NCBI GenBank assembly: GCA_047967505.1
Contig: CM106539.1
Strand: one strand, 5' to 3'
DNA from: Dipteris shenzhenensis
Taxonomy: Eukaryota; Polypodiophyta; Polypodiopsida; Gleicheniales
Length of the DNA: 64,000 nucleotides
The notes below the pieces were generated by a model. It was not told the DNA's origin. It saw only the letters and a program-made list of their open reading frames with translations, and ran no database searches. Positions 29,600-39,530 of the stretch are shown piece after piece; position 1 is the stretch's first letter; each line of letters starts with the position of its first letter. A program made the position numbers and the translations under genes.

Positions 29600-31695
29600 A
29601 CAAGATTATAATCTCAAGCTAAGATCTAAGTCTATATTTAGCTTATTACAAAGCTTATTCTTCAAGTAACCAAGAGTATTAAAACACCTTTCACTCATCT
29701 CAGCTAAGAATAAATGTTTGACATAAATTTGCAAGCTTGAAGTACTTAGAAATGTTATCTTGTAATTTTTGAAAAAAAAAAGAAATGTTATCTTGTAGGA
29801 ATGTACTCGAGAGAGCTCATTCCAAAGCCGAACCATCAAACCTTGCATTTGAGCATTTTCCATTAAAGTACTTTACTGGTGCATGACTTCTCCAAAAAAG
29901 AAAGACTATGAATAAGCTTTCCAAAATCCAACAAACCATTGTACTTTGTATTGTCCATGTCAATGTCCCATCCAAAGTGTTTTTTGAGAGCATTCTAATG
30001 ATTCTTTAGACCTGCTTTGATACTTTCATAAGATCCATTGACCCAAAAATGTGTAAATATGATGGTAAATGCTTCCATTAGGTCATTTTGTGGAAACCTA
30101 CTTCTAATCTCATCTACCATTGCACTTGTAACTTCACTAAGGGCATTTTTCACTGTTTGTACTTTCTTTAAAAAAGCCTCTTTTTTAATGTATTGAAGTC
30201 TTTTGTGGCGTTTGTTTTCTCTCATCATCCTAAAAACCTGATTGTTTGCACGAAGGCAAACATATCCTTCCTGGTCACATGTTAAAAGAGAGGAATCCCC
30301 ATCTAGATCTATTAAACTTTTCCAATCTTTAACCAGTTTCTCATCTTGAAAACTGGAACTTGACTTCTTATCATATGCTATTGTTATACTCAAATTAGTG
30401 AGTTTTATTGCCTTGACATATTCATTGATATAAATATCCTTCGATTGAGACATTTTACTCAACATATTTATTTTGTCTAAAAGTGGAATAATTCCACACA
30501 ATCCCAATATCGAATCTATGTTGGTCAGCTTATGATACAAAATATCTACATTTTCAATCTCTTCTTCTGCCTCCATATGCATTAAATAGACCAAAGTCTT
30601 GTATTCATCCCATAATCTTTTCACTAGGAACCAAAGATATCCATCTAGTATCCACATTCTTCAAAATCTTTCTTCCTTTTGTAACCACTACTTCTACAAT
30701 AGCTCTAAATTGATTGTATCTTTTTGGACTCTTGCAAAAGTAAGAGTAGCTTTTTAAAACCAAAGTCTCGATTCATTATACTGATGGAAATGTGGATACA
30801 ACTTTGTAAGCTAGATTCTGAGATGAGCACAATGTATCCCAACACAGTATGGAGCATATTTTGTTTCTATTTCTATAGACACACCATTCTAACAACCTTG
30901 CAAGATTGAAGCACCATCACATGCAAAACAAACAAGTTTCTTGACCATATCAGACTCTGTCATGCCTTCATACTCTTTTAAAGCTTAGATCAGGTTGCAC
31001 TAAGTTATTAGCATTGGATTCTGAATCAAGTTTGTGTACATGTAAAAAATATGGTTTTCTCTTATTGTTTTCTACCACGTACAAATGCATTCCCAAACAT
31101 GATGTAGTATCCACAGCTGTGTACTCATCCAATGACACAAAAATTAGTCTACAAGTTTTAAAGTCTCCTTTAAATCATCAATTATGACTTGGTTCATGTG
31201 GTTAGCCATATCTATTGCGCTACTCCTTGACCAATGCATGCTTGCCAAATTAGGAACATCCAAAAATTGAAGATATGATTGGTAACCTGAGAAGTCTATT
31301 AGTGACTGGCCTTGCTTCCATATTTGCATGATAGTTGAGAATTGTACTATCTTTTCTCTATCAACCTGATCGTTGATAATTCCCAATACTTTTTTCAATG
31401 ATCCTTCACTTTTATTTTTGCTAGACTCTTGTGCAAGCAAGAACTTATTGTACTCAATCTCATTTTTTAAGTGGCGGTTATTTTTCTTGTCCCATTCTTT
31501 GATCACTTTCTTTTCATTACTTATACCTTCTACAGTCTTGCAAACCTTTTCACAATGCTTCTCAATCATATCAATCTTCAATTGTAACCGTGCCTTCTTT
31601 TTCCTTGCCCATGTGCATATTTTACAAATGGCCCACTTTGGTGCATTCCCAGTGTCCACTTGTTCTACGTTAACCAAGGATATTTGGCTACCCAA
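29600..31695 (-). pseudogene. hAT transposase, decayed (ZNF862-like type)
   Basis: Blocks appear in the order expected of an hAT transposase with a BED-like N-terminus. KWAICKICTWARKKKARLQ (31630-31570) is the zinc-binding start. VPNLASMHWSRSSAIDMANH (near 31230) follows. VSLDEYTAVDTTSCLGMHLY (31130-31070) holds the first catalytic Asp. KYAPYCVG, CKSPKRYNQFRA and VDTRWIS (30850-30640) follow. Then comes an open stretch 30657-29995 (EYKTLVYLMHMEAEEEIENV, then LLDKINMLSKMSQSKDIYI) and a C-terminal part to about 29600. Several frameshifts and stops separate the blocks. It lies near the left terminal repeat, as expected. Similarity is to family members from memory; the order of motifs makes the call fairly secure. 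Confidence 0.65.
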
Positions 31696-31969
31696 TCTTC
31701 TTGAAAATTCCTATGAATATCCCAAGCTCTCTTTCTCTTTTGCCTACTTGAAGAGTTGCAATTTTGTGATGCATTCTCAATGGCTTCTTCAGTTGGTGTT
31801 GACATTGATGATACTATTACTGACATTTAAATTCCACTTTCCAATCCAATTAAATCCACTACCTCATTATTTGTCAATGATGTGCCAGCTGATGAATTTT
31901 TTATTCCAATTGCATTCCCTTGATTACAATTTTGTGAGCCTATCTTCCATACTTCCAAAACTTGAAAAC

Positions 31970-32320
31970 TCAAATCCCTATAAAACTATCATCATTAAGA
32001 AGTGATCTAGAACATTGATTTCTAGCATGATGCATTGTGCCCAAAACATGTTCAGGAGTCCCATAAATTGCTTCATGATTCATGGATGATGGACTTGAGA
32101 GTAAATTCTTTAGTGTACTTGATGTTGTAAACATGTTTATATTAGTGCCCAATGATGTAAAAGGTAATAAGAAAGATGTCATTTTTGTATTTTTCTCCAA
32201 AGCTTGGACTTTCTTCTTTCTTCCATGATAAGTACTTGTTTCAAAAATTATGTCTTTATTAGTTGAGCATAAAATAGAACATAATTTCTTTTCTCTAAAC
32301 ACATGTTGAAAAAATAGCAT
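31970..32320 (-). pseudogene. Ser/Lys-rich fragment upstream of the hAT transposase
   Basis: The minus-strand frame FETSTYHGRKKKVQALEKN is followed by a Ser/Thr/Met-rich stretch. It could be the N-terminal exon of the hAT transposase. No domain is recognised. Confidence 0.25.
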
Positions 32321-32499
32321 AATACTTATTGTCTTTAATAAATTATGTGCACTTCACGTGCGTTGCAAATCAAGTAAAACTTTATCTTCCAAGAGAAGAA
32401 ACAGTTTAATTGATTTTCATACAAATCTACTATATGAAGGCAAAATGAATACAAGTCCACCACATGAATACGACAACGAGATATTTTTTTACGATGGCA

Positions 32500-34155
32500 T
32501 ATTTTCTATGTTGCTAGCTTTAAAGCAACATTCATCTCATCAAGGGGTCGCATTGCTAGACTTGCATTACATCCAAATGTTGATAGGATACTATAGGTAT
32601 CCATAAGTGCTATTCTCTCTATAGACTTCTCAATCATCATCTTTTCAAAGGCATGTTTTTTAATACACTTTAATAGTGCACTATCAGGCATGTGGTGAGA
32701 CAATTCAACATACCCAACTACATCTTCCCAAAACTGTATAATCTCTGTAATTATCCATCCTAATGCATATATGTCTAACTGAGGGCTATACACGCCTCTC
32801 CTAGAAAAACATTAAAGCTCAGGTGCAAGCCACTTCTTTCGTGCATGCTCTTGCTCTTTCTTATGCTTCCTTTGTGTAAATTGCTAGTCAGCAATCTCTA
32901 GAAATGTCTTATTCATATCCTTAAAAGCTTTTCTAGTTTCTAAATAAACTAGTGCTATCCCCCAATCAATTATGCCAACTCTACATGCACCATTTGCTAT
33001 GAAATCTAACAGAATGTTACCAATGAATTCATTGACCCTTATGTAACCATGCTAATCTAGAAATGAGTGGATGTATAATGTGGTGCACATTTGAACTAAA
33101 GTGTTAATTTGCTCTATTTGCTCCCTTGTGCATACATCTTCCAATGTTCCTTGTGCCCTTGCCTTTACTTCTTTACCTCTTTTTAGGACTATGCCAATAT
33201 AGCACCTAAACCTGCCTTGCACATATGTTAAAGTTCTCATGAAGTGCACCAAGCTATTGTTGTTAAAATATGGTGTGATAGTCCACAAGGGCTCTTTTGA
33301 GTTGCTGCAATAACACGAACAAGCACAAGATGCCGAATTTTCATTTCTCCCTCCTTCCTTGCCTCTCATGTATGATCCCCTATGTCACCCTTATATCGCT
33401 TTCTAGCATAGCATATATGCTGTAATAATCCTGGAGCACCTGTGAGTTGTACTTTGTAGACAAATTCATATGTGCCAGAACCTATCTTTTCACCAACTTG
33501 CATCTCATTTTTAGTTATGTACATCATGAAGGACACATTGCTTATATGACTTGCCCCGATCTTTAGCTTTTGAGAATCACTACCTTGCACTTCTCACATT
33601 TTTCCAATCAAAATCCTTGCACTTTCTTGTCCTTTTGCTACTTCCTCTGCCCTTCTGAAAGCAATTGTTGACTTTTTCTCCCAACTTGCAAGCTACTATG
33701 GTTTTCACATCCAACCTTATAACCTTTGTCTTAATTTTAGCCCATAATGAATTCCATAAATGCATCTTTGCCTCATTAACATCATTTGTAAATGTTGGGT
33801 TCCTTATGCATGGTTCATGAAACTGAGCCAAGACATTCCCAACGTTGCTCTCTACCCATAGCATAACATCAGTGTCTCATTTTGTGATCCCTACAAGGTG
33901 ATTCCTATTAGGATCCAGTTCTACTTGATGCCTTGTATTCAAAACAACTTTGCTCTCTAGAGTATGCAATCTAGAAGTGCTTTCTATGGTCATATCCATC
34001 TCCTTTGTACTCATGTTATTTATCTCTGCAAGAAGCTCATCTGGAAGGATCTGATTAACATACTTTCGTTGTGCTTTAGATAACTCAAAATCAATAGCCT
34101 TATGCTTAGATCCTTCCATCCCTAAACCATTTGCAGGATCAAAACAAAAGAGCAT
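32500..34155 (-). pseudogene. Protein-kinase-like fragment inside the hAT element
   Basis: In order on the minus strand: an N-terminal segment 34155-33880 (SKAQRKYVNQILPDELLAEI); an in-frame TGA; 33864-33580; the glycine loop GEKIGSGTYEFVYKV with CYARKRYKG holding the Lys (33500-33390); a helical region to 33060; HGYIRVNEFIGNILL and GIIDWGIALVYLE (33045-32950); WLAPEL; and YSPQLDIYALGWIITEII (32790-32740). This order is a kinase fold. The HRD catalytic Asp is replaced (RVN) and DFG reads DWG. Stops include TAG before HGYIRV, TAG in EIAD-stop-QFTQ and TAA after APEL. It is probably a captured or pre-existing host gene fragment, inactive as a kinase. Confidence 0.6.
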
Positions 34156-34214
34156 TCAAAAATAGTTTTAAATCTTAGAAATGGAACAACTTTATCATTG
34201 CCCAACATACATGA

Positions 34215-35210
34215 AATTAGTATCAACTTAAAGAATAATGCATATGCATATTCACAACATAAACTTAAAAAAAGCATATATTTCTTCAGATTGTCAGCTA
34301 GATCTAAGAAGGTTGAGTCCTAGGTCGTGGTGCCCCTTAGCCCCATGCCTTGTGAGCATAGGAACCAAACACCACTTCCTGAACCAAGCCCTTCTTTCAT
34401 GTTTGAAATCATAATACTACACTACATAAAGCATGCCAAACCAATTTCAACTTACTCTATATAAAGCACCAATAAATACATTAAAAAAGAAAGAGCACAT
34501 CACAGACAATGATGCATATGCATATTCACAACATAAACTTTTAAAAAATACATAAGCATATATTTCTTCAGGTTGTCAACTAGATCTAAGAAACTTGATC
34601 CTAGGTCATGGTGCCTCTTAGCCCCCTGCCTTGTGAGCACAGGAACCAGACACCACTTCCTGAACCAAGCCCTTCTTTCATGTTTGAAAGCATAATACTA
34701 TGCATTATGCTTGATGAGAAATATGCAAGCAAGACTTTATGCCAACGATTTCAACATTTGCATGTTCTAGCAGTTGATCTGCTTGACTCGGATCCAAAAA
34801 AAGAGGATATATATAATAGGTAAGTAGGAGCTGCTTCTTTATGTCTATGTAGTCCTTGGTTCATGCCTTCTATGATTCTTAGTAGAATGTGGGAACTATC
34901 TTATATATAGTGGTCTACTTATGTGCTTTGCCAATGTTCTGGAAGGGCTTGGTTTAGGAAGTGGTGTCTGGTCCCTACACTCACAAGGCAGGGGGCTAAG
35001 GGGCACCATGGCCTAGGACCAAGTTTCTTAGATCTAGCTGACAACCTGAAGAAAAATATGCTTATTTATTTTTTAAAAGTTAATGTGTGGATATGCATAT
35101 GCATCATTGTTTGGTATGCATGATGTGATGTACTCTTTCTTTTTTGATGTATTTATTGGCCCTTTGTATAATGTAAGTTGAAATTGGTTTGGCATGCTTT
35201 ATATATCATA
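34215..35210. repeat. Fold-back repeat: two direct copies and one inverted copy
   Basis: The block with AGCTAGATCTAAGAA, CCTAGGTCGTGGTGCC, CTTGTGAGCATAGGAACC, ACCACTTCCTGAACCAAGCC and CATATGCATATTCACAAC occurs at 34235-34510 and, from its TTCTTCAG part, at 34530-34710. It occurs inverted at 34930-35200 (GGCTTGGTTTAGGAAGTGGT, GGCCTAGGACCAAGTTTCTT). The outer arms could fold on each other, so this resembles a non-autonomous fold-back or MITE-like element nested in the hAT. Confidence 0.75.
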
Positions 35211-35289
35211 GAAACATAGAATCATAGACATAGGCATTCACTTCAACATATGCATTCACTTAAAGCATAAAGCATAAACATAGGCATTC

Positions 35290-36536
35290 CCAGAAGCATT
35301 GCACTGAAATCCTCAAAGTTGAGGGGTGGATTTCTGTTTTGCGTATTCAGTGCTGTAACAAGACCATCGTACTTTGGTGGGAGAATCCGTATGCACCTCC
35401 ATGCTAGATTCTCGCTAGTGATGGTGATACCAATCGCAGTCATCTGATCCCGTAGATTCTTCACCCTGGTGATGAACTTCTCTGTCATTTCAAACTCAGA
35501 TAGTTTCTCGTTCGCAAGTTGAGTCTCCAGATTCTGAATCCGCATCTGATTCATGGTCTCGTACTAATTTTTCAAGACCGTCCATGCCTCCTCTGACATG
35601 TTGAATTAACGCCATGAGAGAGTCACTTACACTACAGACAATAGAACATAGTGCATCTGCATTTCTTCTTGTCCACACGAGAATCTCATCCACAGTTGGT
35701 ACTATCTGTTGTGCTGTATTGGCCAGATTCGATCTCGGGATCGGCTTCATGTCCACCCAATAGCAGTATCCCAAAGCTCATATGTGCTTAGGATGGTCTT
35801 CATCTTGAACTTCTAGAGTGGATGGTTAGTGCCATCCAACTTTTTGCTTTCGCTGAATGGTGGGATTCGTAGTCTTGCGGGCTGGGCCATCTCTCATAAT
35901 CTACTCGCAAATAGAAACACACTACCAAATCTTCTTGCTAGAGTCCAGGCTCTGATACCATGTAAGAAAACAATACAACTTCTGTGCTCAATAGATAACA
36001 TGATTTCGTACGCAAGAGAGAAAAGCAGATAGTATGGAGAATTAAAAATTTGATTACTCTAAAACTGATACAATAGATGGCACTACCTCCCAACCGTGCG
36101 CTCCTGTGAAAGAAGCTTTAATGGCGAGCTGGAATAGTAGAGGACGGAGGCTGGATGCTAAGGAATCAGGGTTGCTGTAGCCAATGATGAAATGGGCTTC
36201 ACGGGCTTACTCTTATATAGCCACCACAAGTAGTCAGTTAGACCTAATTGGGTGACTGACCCAGTCCGCCCAAAACGGCCGACTAGGGGTCAGTCCCAAA
36301 ATAGGCCACCGACCACACGATAGAACCGGTGCACAAAATAGAGCAACTGACCTATGGTCCAGAGCCATCCGGGATCATCTGAGGCTTCAAATGGGCCCTG
36401 CAACCTGAGAGTGGTGGGCTGCCTTGGGAAATGCTCCCTCTACCCTCAGTGCAGTTAGTCATGGGATGCCTTCCCGCACTTGCATGTAGCCTGGTTGGCG
36501 GTGTTCCAACTCTATCTGAAGCCATCTAGCCATCAG
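35290..36536 (-). mobile_element. Truncated Copia element: LTR, primer site and partial gag
   Basis: On the minus strand: an LTR (36535-35961, TG..CA ends), a primer-binding site TGGTATCAGAGCC complementary to initiator tRNA-Met (35960-35948), then Copia Gag of the UBN2 type. The Gag runs from KLDGT and KFKMKTILSTYELWD through MNQMRIQNLETQLANEKLS and CIRILPPKYDGLVTALNTQN. It ends abruptly near 35290. Nonsense codons are TAG in a Trp position (35813-35815) and TAG in LKN-stop-YETMN (35564-35566), with a frame change between them. The insert is bordered by an 18-bp direct repeat (GCATAAACATAGGCATTC) at 35272-35289 and 36537-36554. Confidence 0.75.
35961..36535 (-). repeat. LTR of the truncated minus-strand Copia
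   Basis: A 575-bp segment starting TGTAAGAAAAC (plus strand) directly next to the primer-binding site and ending ..GCCATCA, with TG and CA ends. The partner LTR is absent, so the far border is judged from the CA end and the adjoining 18-bp repeat. Confidence 0.55.
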
Positions 36537-36585
36537 GCATAAACATAGGCATTCATCAAATATATGAATAGAGAGAGAGACATGC

Positions 36586-36586
<1 letters not shown>

Positions 36587-36670
<84 letters not shown>
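36587..36670. repeat. (GA)n microsatellite
   Basis: Uninterrupted AG dinucleotide run of about 84 bp, preceded by a shorter run at 36570-36580. Confidence 0.95.
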
Positions 36671-36671
<1 letters not shown>

Positions 36672-37264
36672 ATAATGCATATAGAAACATAAAGAACTAT
36701 ATAAATATAGATGTTAAATATAGAAGAATAATGATATAGAAATGTAGAAGCATAATGATGTACATGTTGATGGGCCTAACATGAGCAAATAAAAGAAACA
36801 CAATGATATTTTGATGCATCTATTCATATAGACGAGGCTATTCCAATGTTGATTTATGTCTAGCTTCGAGAGACAAATGAAGTATTCCAATTTAAATACA
36901 TCTTAAACCCAATGAAATATAGAATTGCTATGATAGCCATCTAATGAGAATCAATTCAAATACATCTTAAACATAGCTATCTCAAGCAAGTCATGAGAGT
37001 GAGTGGGTGAAATCCCATAAAGTGTCTTTTCTCAAATATAAGACGGTTCTTTTCGATGAATTGCAAAAATAGCAATATACCCAATCCTTGATCAGATAAG
37101 TAGAATTGCAACTGAGGCTTCAATAGCCAACTCAATCTTTTCTAGCTTTGTCATGGGAGGATGAATTTTTAGAACATGTTTTATTAACAAAATGGCCATA
37201 GAGTCTCGAATTTACGAGGAAGGATGTGGACGTCAACTTTTAGAAGACCACTCAGATAGCCATG
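36671..37264. other. hAT interior without a recognised gene
   Basis: AT-rich sequence with no open frame worth calling. The part near 37150-37264 may be a decayed continuation of the LRR fragment. Confidence 0.4.
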
Positions 37265-37730
37265 GTTATACCTTCTAGATTGTAATCATATGAAAGATTG
37301 AGAAATAACAAAGCATTTATGTCACCCAATGAGGAGGGAATTGTACTAGAGAAAGCATTATAAGACAAATCTAGTTGCTGGAGGGGCATTATAAGACAAA
37401 TTTAGCTGCTGGAGGGAATTGTACCGAAGAAAGCATTATAAGACAAATCTAGCTATTGGAGGGGCATTATAAGACAAATCTAGCTATTAGAGGGACTTTA
37501 GGCTTCCTAATTCTTTTGGAATGTTCCCAATGAAGGAATTGTGAGGCAGGTTTAACACTAGGAGACTCAGTATAGTGACTTTCCAAGAAGTGAATGAATA
37601 GTTCCATCTAAGTTGTTCAGGGAAATAAGTTCAACGTAAGATGCAAGGTTCAGGAAAATAAGATGCAAAGTCAGAGGGGACTGGACCGGAAATTTTGTTA
37701 TGGGAAATATCCAAAGTATAAAGGTGGATC
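37265..37730 (-). pseudogene. Leucine-rich-repeat fragment
   Basis: The minus strand reads plant-type LRR units: LYTLDISHNKISGPVPSDF (near 37725-37668), LVLNLPHNSFIGNIPKELGS (near 37560-37500) and LQQLDLSYNAFSSTIPSSLG (near 37381-37320), ending FLNLSYDYNLEG. These match the LxxLxxLxLSxNxLSGxIP consensus. Between the last two, ATTATAAGACAAATCTAGC is repeated four times (37360-37490), a tandem expansion of one LRR codon block. Stops (TAA TAG after LGSLKSL) show decay. Such repeats belong to receptor-like kinases and proteins. The kinase-like fragment on the same strand at 32.5-34.2 kb could be a relative, but linkage is unproven. Confidence 0.6.
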
Positions 37731-37756
37731 ATACTGCTAAAAACTTGCAATAGTTT

Positions 37757-37842
37757 AATTCAATGTGCTTGAATCAAGTCCAATCAAGCATATGGTAATA
37801 TAGTTCGATTCAATGTGCTTGAATCAAGTCAAATCAAGCATA
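37757..37842. repeat. 46-bp tandem duplication
   Basis: TTCAATGTGCTTGAATCAAG followed by TC.AATCAAGCATATGG occurs twice, just left of the Ty3 insertion site. Confidence 0.85.
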
Positions 37843-37889
37843 TGGAAAAGATTGATAAAAGGGTACTAACCGTATATGATCACGAGCAT

Positions 37890-37894
37890 CAACG
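37890..37894. repeat. Ty3 target-site duplication, left
   Basis: CAACG, identical to 47517-47521 on the other side of the element. Confidence 0.9.
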
Positions 37895-38365
37895 TGTTAA
37901 GGGCAAAAGCAGCAACAGCAAAGAGGAACTAGGGGGGGAGTCCTTAGATTATTATCATTAATACGTTGTATCTAGTTTATAGTGGGATATGAAAAGACGG
38001 AAGTTCTAGGACCAGGCGGAGAACTGAATAGGCACGGCAACCGTCACGACAACCGTCACGGCAACCGTGAAGGAGTTATGTGTGCCGGTTAGATAAGAGA
38101 GAAGAGAGCGATCATTCAGGGGGCTCATTGATGAGGATCGGAGCAAGGATCAGTGCTATGTATCAGAGAGTACGGTGTTGTACTGCTCGGAGAAATGTAA
38201 TACAGAGATTCTATTGCATCTACCTTATTGTTTTATCATGAATGATTCTGTCGATCACTGTTCTACTCTATGAATTTTCATACGCAGTTCTGAAGTACGA
38301 TTACGCATGTAAATCTGTCGCAGTAGTGCGTTTCGAGTTAGTCTTCAGAGTAGAGAGGGCTAACA
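37895..38365 (+). repeat. Ty3 5' LTR
   Basis: 471 bp, starting TGTTAAGGGC and ending GGGCTAACA. It differs from the 3' LTR only at the C/T in GGAGAA(C/T)TGAATAG. It contains three CGTCACG(A/G)CAACCGT-type direct repeats and a G-rich purine tract near its start. Confidence 0.95.
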
Positions 38366-38368
38366 CTT

Positions 38369-38380
38369 TGGCGACCACGG
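38369..38380 (+). promoter_or_regulatory. Ty3 primer-binding site
   Basis: TGGCGACCACGG lies three bases after the 5' LTR. It begins with the TGG that pairs with the CCA end of a tRNA. I do not assign the tRNA. Confidence 0.6.
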
Positions 38381-38471
38381 AAGATTTCCATGTTCATCGC
38401 GGTGGATACCCCGGAGAGGTTGGATGCTCCCCATCTGTAATACTCTGATTCCTCGGTGCGTGGACTAGCGC

Positions 38472-39530
38472 ATGAATGACGCTGGGAGTGAGCCAGGGGG
38501 AACATCGCGCTCTCCGGCACGGCCTCGGGAGCCTGCAACTCCAGTATCGGCACGTACAACCCGCGAGGAACGGCATGACAGATATGTGGCTCAACGTGAT
38601 CTTCTCTTCGGCTTCTTCACGGATAGTGAGAGTAGTAGCCGCTCTGACACACCTCCGCTGATCCCAGGAGAGGAAGGTCCAGTCGTTTCCGGTGTTCAGG
38701 AGGAAGGCGAATCCTCCGGATGCAGTAGCCCGTTCGATTTAACAAGTACTCCTCCGGAAGACGAAGCGTCACCGTTGCGGAATTCCCCACCACCGAGTCC
38801 CAGGAGACGGAGGGGTGGTGTGCCTGCAGGAAGCGGAGCCCCAGGTCCGTCACCAGATCCCGGTAGGGGAGGTGGAGGCGGAGGCGGGGGTGGAGTTCCG
38901 GCGGTAAGTAGCGCGGCTATTCCACCACTGGTACCCAGGATGACGGTGAAGTACCCCAAGTTTTCGGGACGGGATAAGGAGGATGCGGATGCACATATAC
39001 TGTCATTTGAGATGGCATGGATGGTGAATACGGCTCCACCAGTGCAGGCGACAGATCTTATGAAGATGGCGACTTTCATCCCGACACTGCAGAAGCAGGC
39101 GGCAGTATGGATCGCGCAATATGGAGCTACCCATTTCGCCACGTTTGATCTACTGCGGGATGCCTTTTTGCTCCGGTTTCGGGAGGACAAGACCCGTGTT
39201 CATGTCCTGGCCAAACTGGGGAAACTGGAACAGAAGAACCAAGAAGTGGAGGCGTATGCGGCCAGGTTTCGGTCGTTGATCCGCCGCCTCGATGCAGCAA
39301 CTACCCCGGCAGTCCCCATCCAAAATGCTTACTTCATGGAGGGGCTGAATAAAGGATTGAAAAGGTCCCTGGCATCGTTGGATCTGGAAGCTCTTTCATT
39401 GGAAGAAGTCGTCCAAGCAGCGGTGAGGGCGGAACAAGTTCTGTTTACTTCCAAGGGAAGGAAAGGAAAAGTGAAGTATGAGGAGGCTGAGGGAGACTCC
39501 GATACCGATAATGAGGAGGAGTCGGATTAG
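38472..39530 (+). CDS. gag: Ty3 Gag (capsid part), ended by in-frame TAG
   Basis: ATG at 38472 begins MNDAGSEPGGTSRSPARPRE. A Pro/Gly/Glu-rich N-terminus includes nine consecutive glycines (near residue 140). The retrotransposon Gag core runs from about residue 157 (MTVKYPKFSGRDKEDADAHI) to about 310 (PIQNAYFMEGLNKGLKRSLA and LSLEEVVQAAVRAEQVL). The acidic end EGDSDTDNEEESD meets TAG at 39528-39530, with SDEEED continuing in frame. Gag forms the particle shell. A stop between gag and pol could set the Gag:Pol ratio by readthrough, as in some retroelements, but this stop is one of four. Confidence 0.85.
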   Translation: MNDAGSEPGGTSRSPARPREPATPVSARTTREERHDRYVAQRDLLFGFFTDSESSSRSDTPPLIPGEEGPVVSGVQEEGESSGCSSPFDLTSTPPEDEASPLRNSPPPSPRRRRGGVPAGSGAPGPSPDPGRGGGGGGGGGVPAVSSAAIPPLVPRMTVKYPKFSGRDKEDADAHILSFEMAWMVNTAPPVQATDLMKMATFIPTLQKQAAVWIAQYGATHFATFDLLRDAFLLRFREDKTRVHVLAKLGKLEQKNQEVEAYAARFRSLIRRLDAATTPAVPIQNAYFMEGLNKGLKRSLASLDLEALSLEEVVQAAVRAEQVLFTSKGRKGKVKYEEAEGDSDTDNEEESD

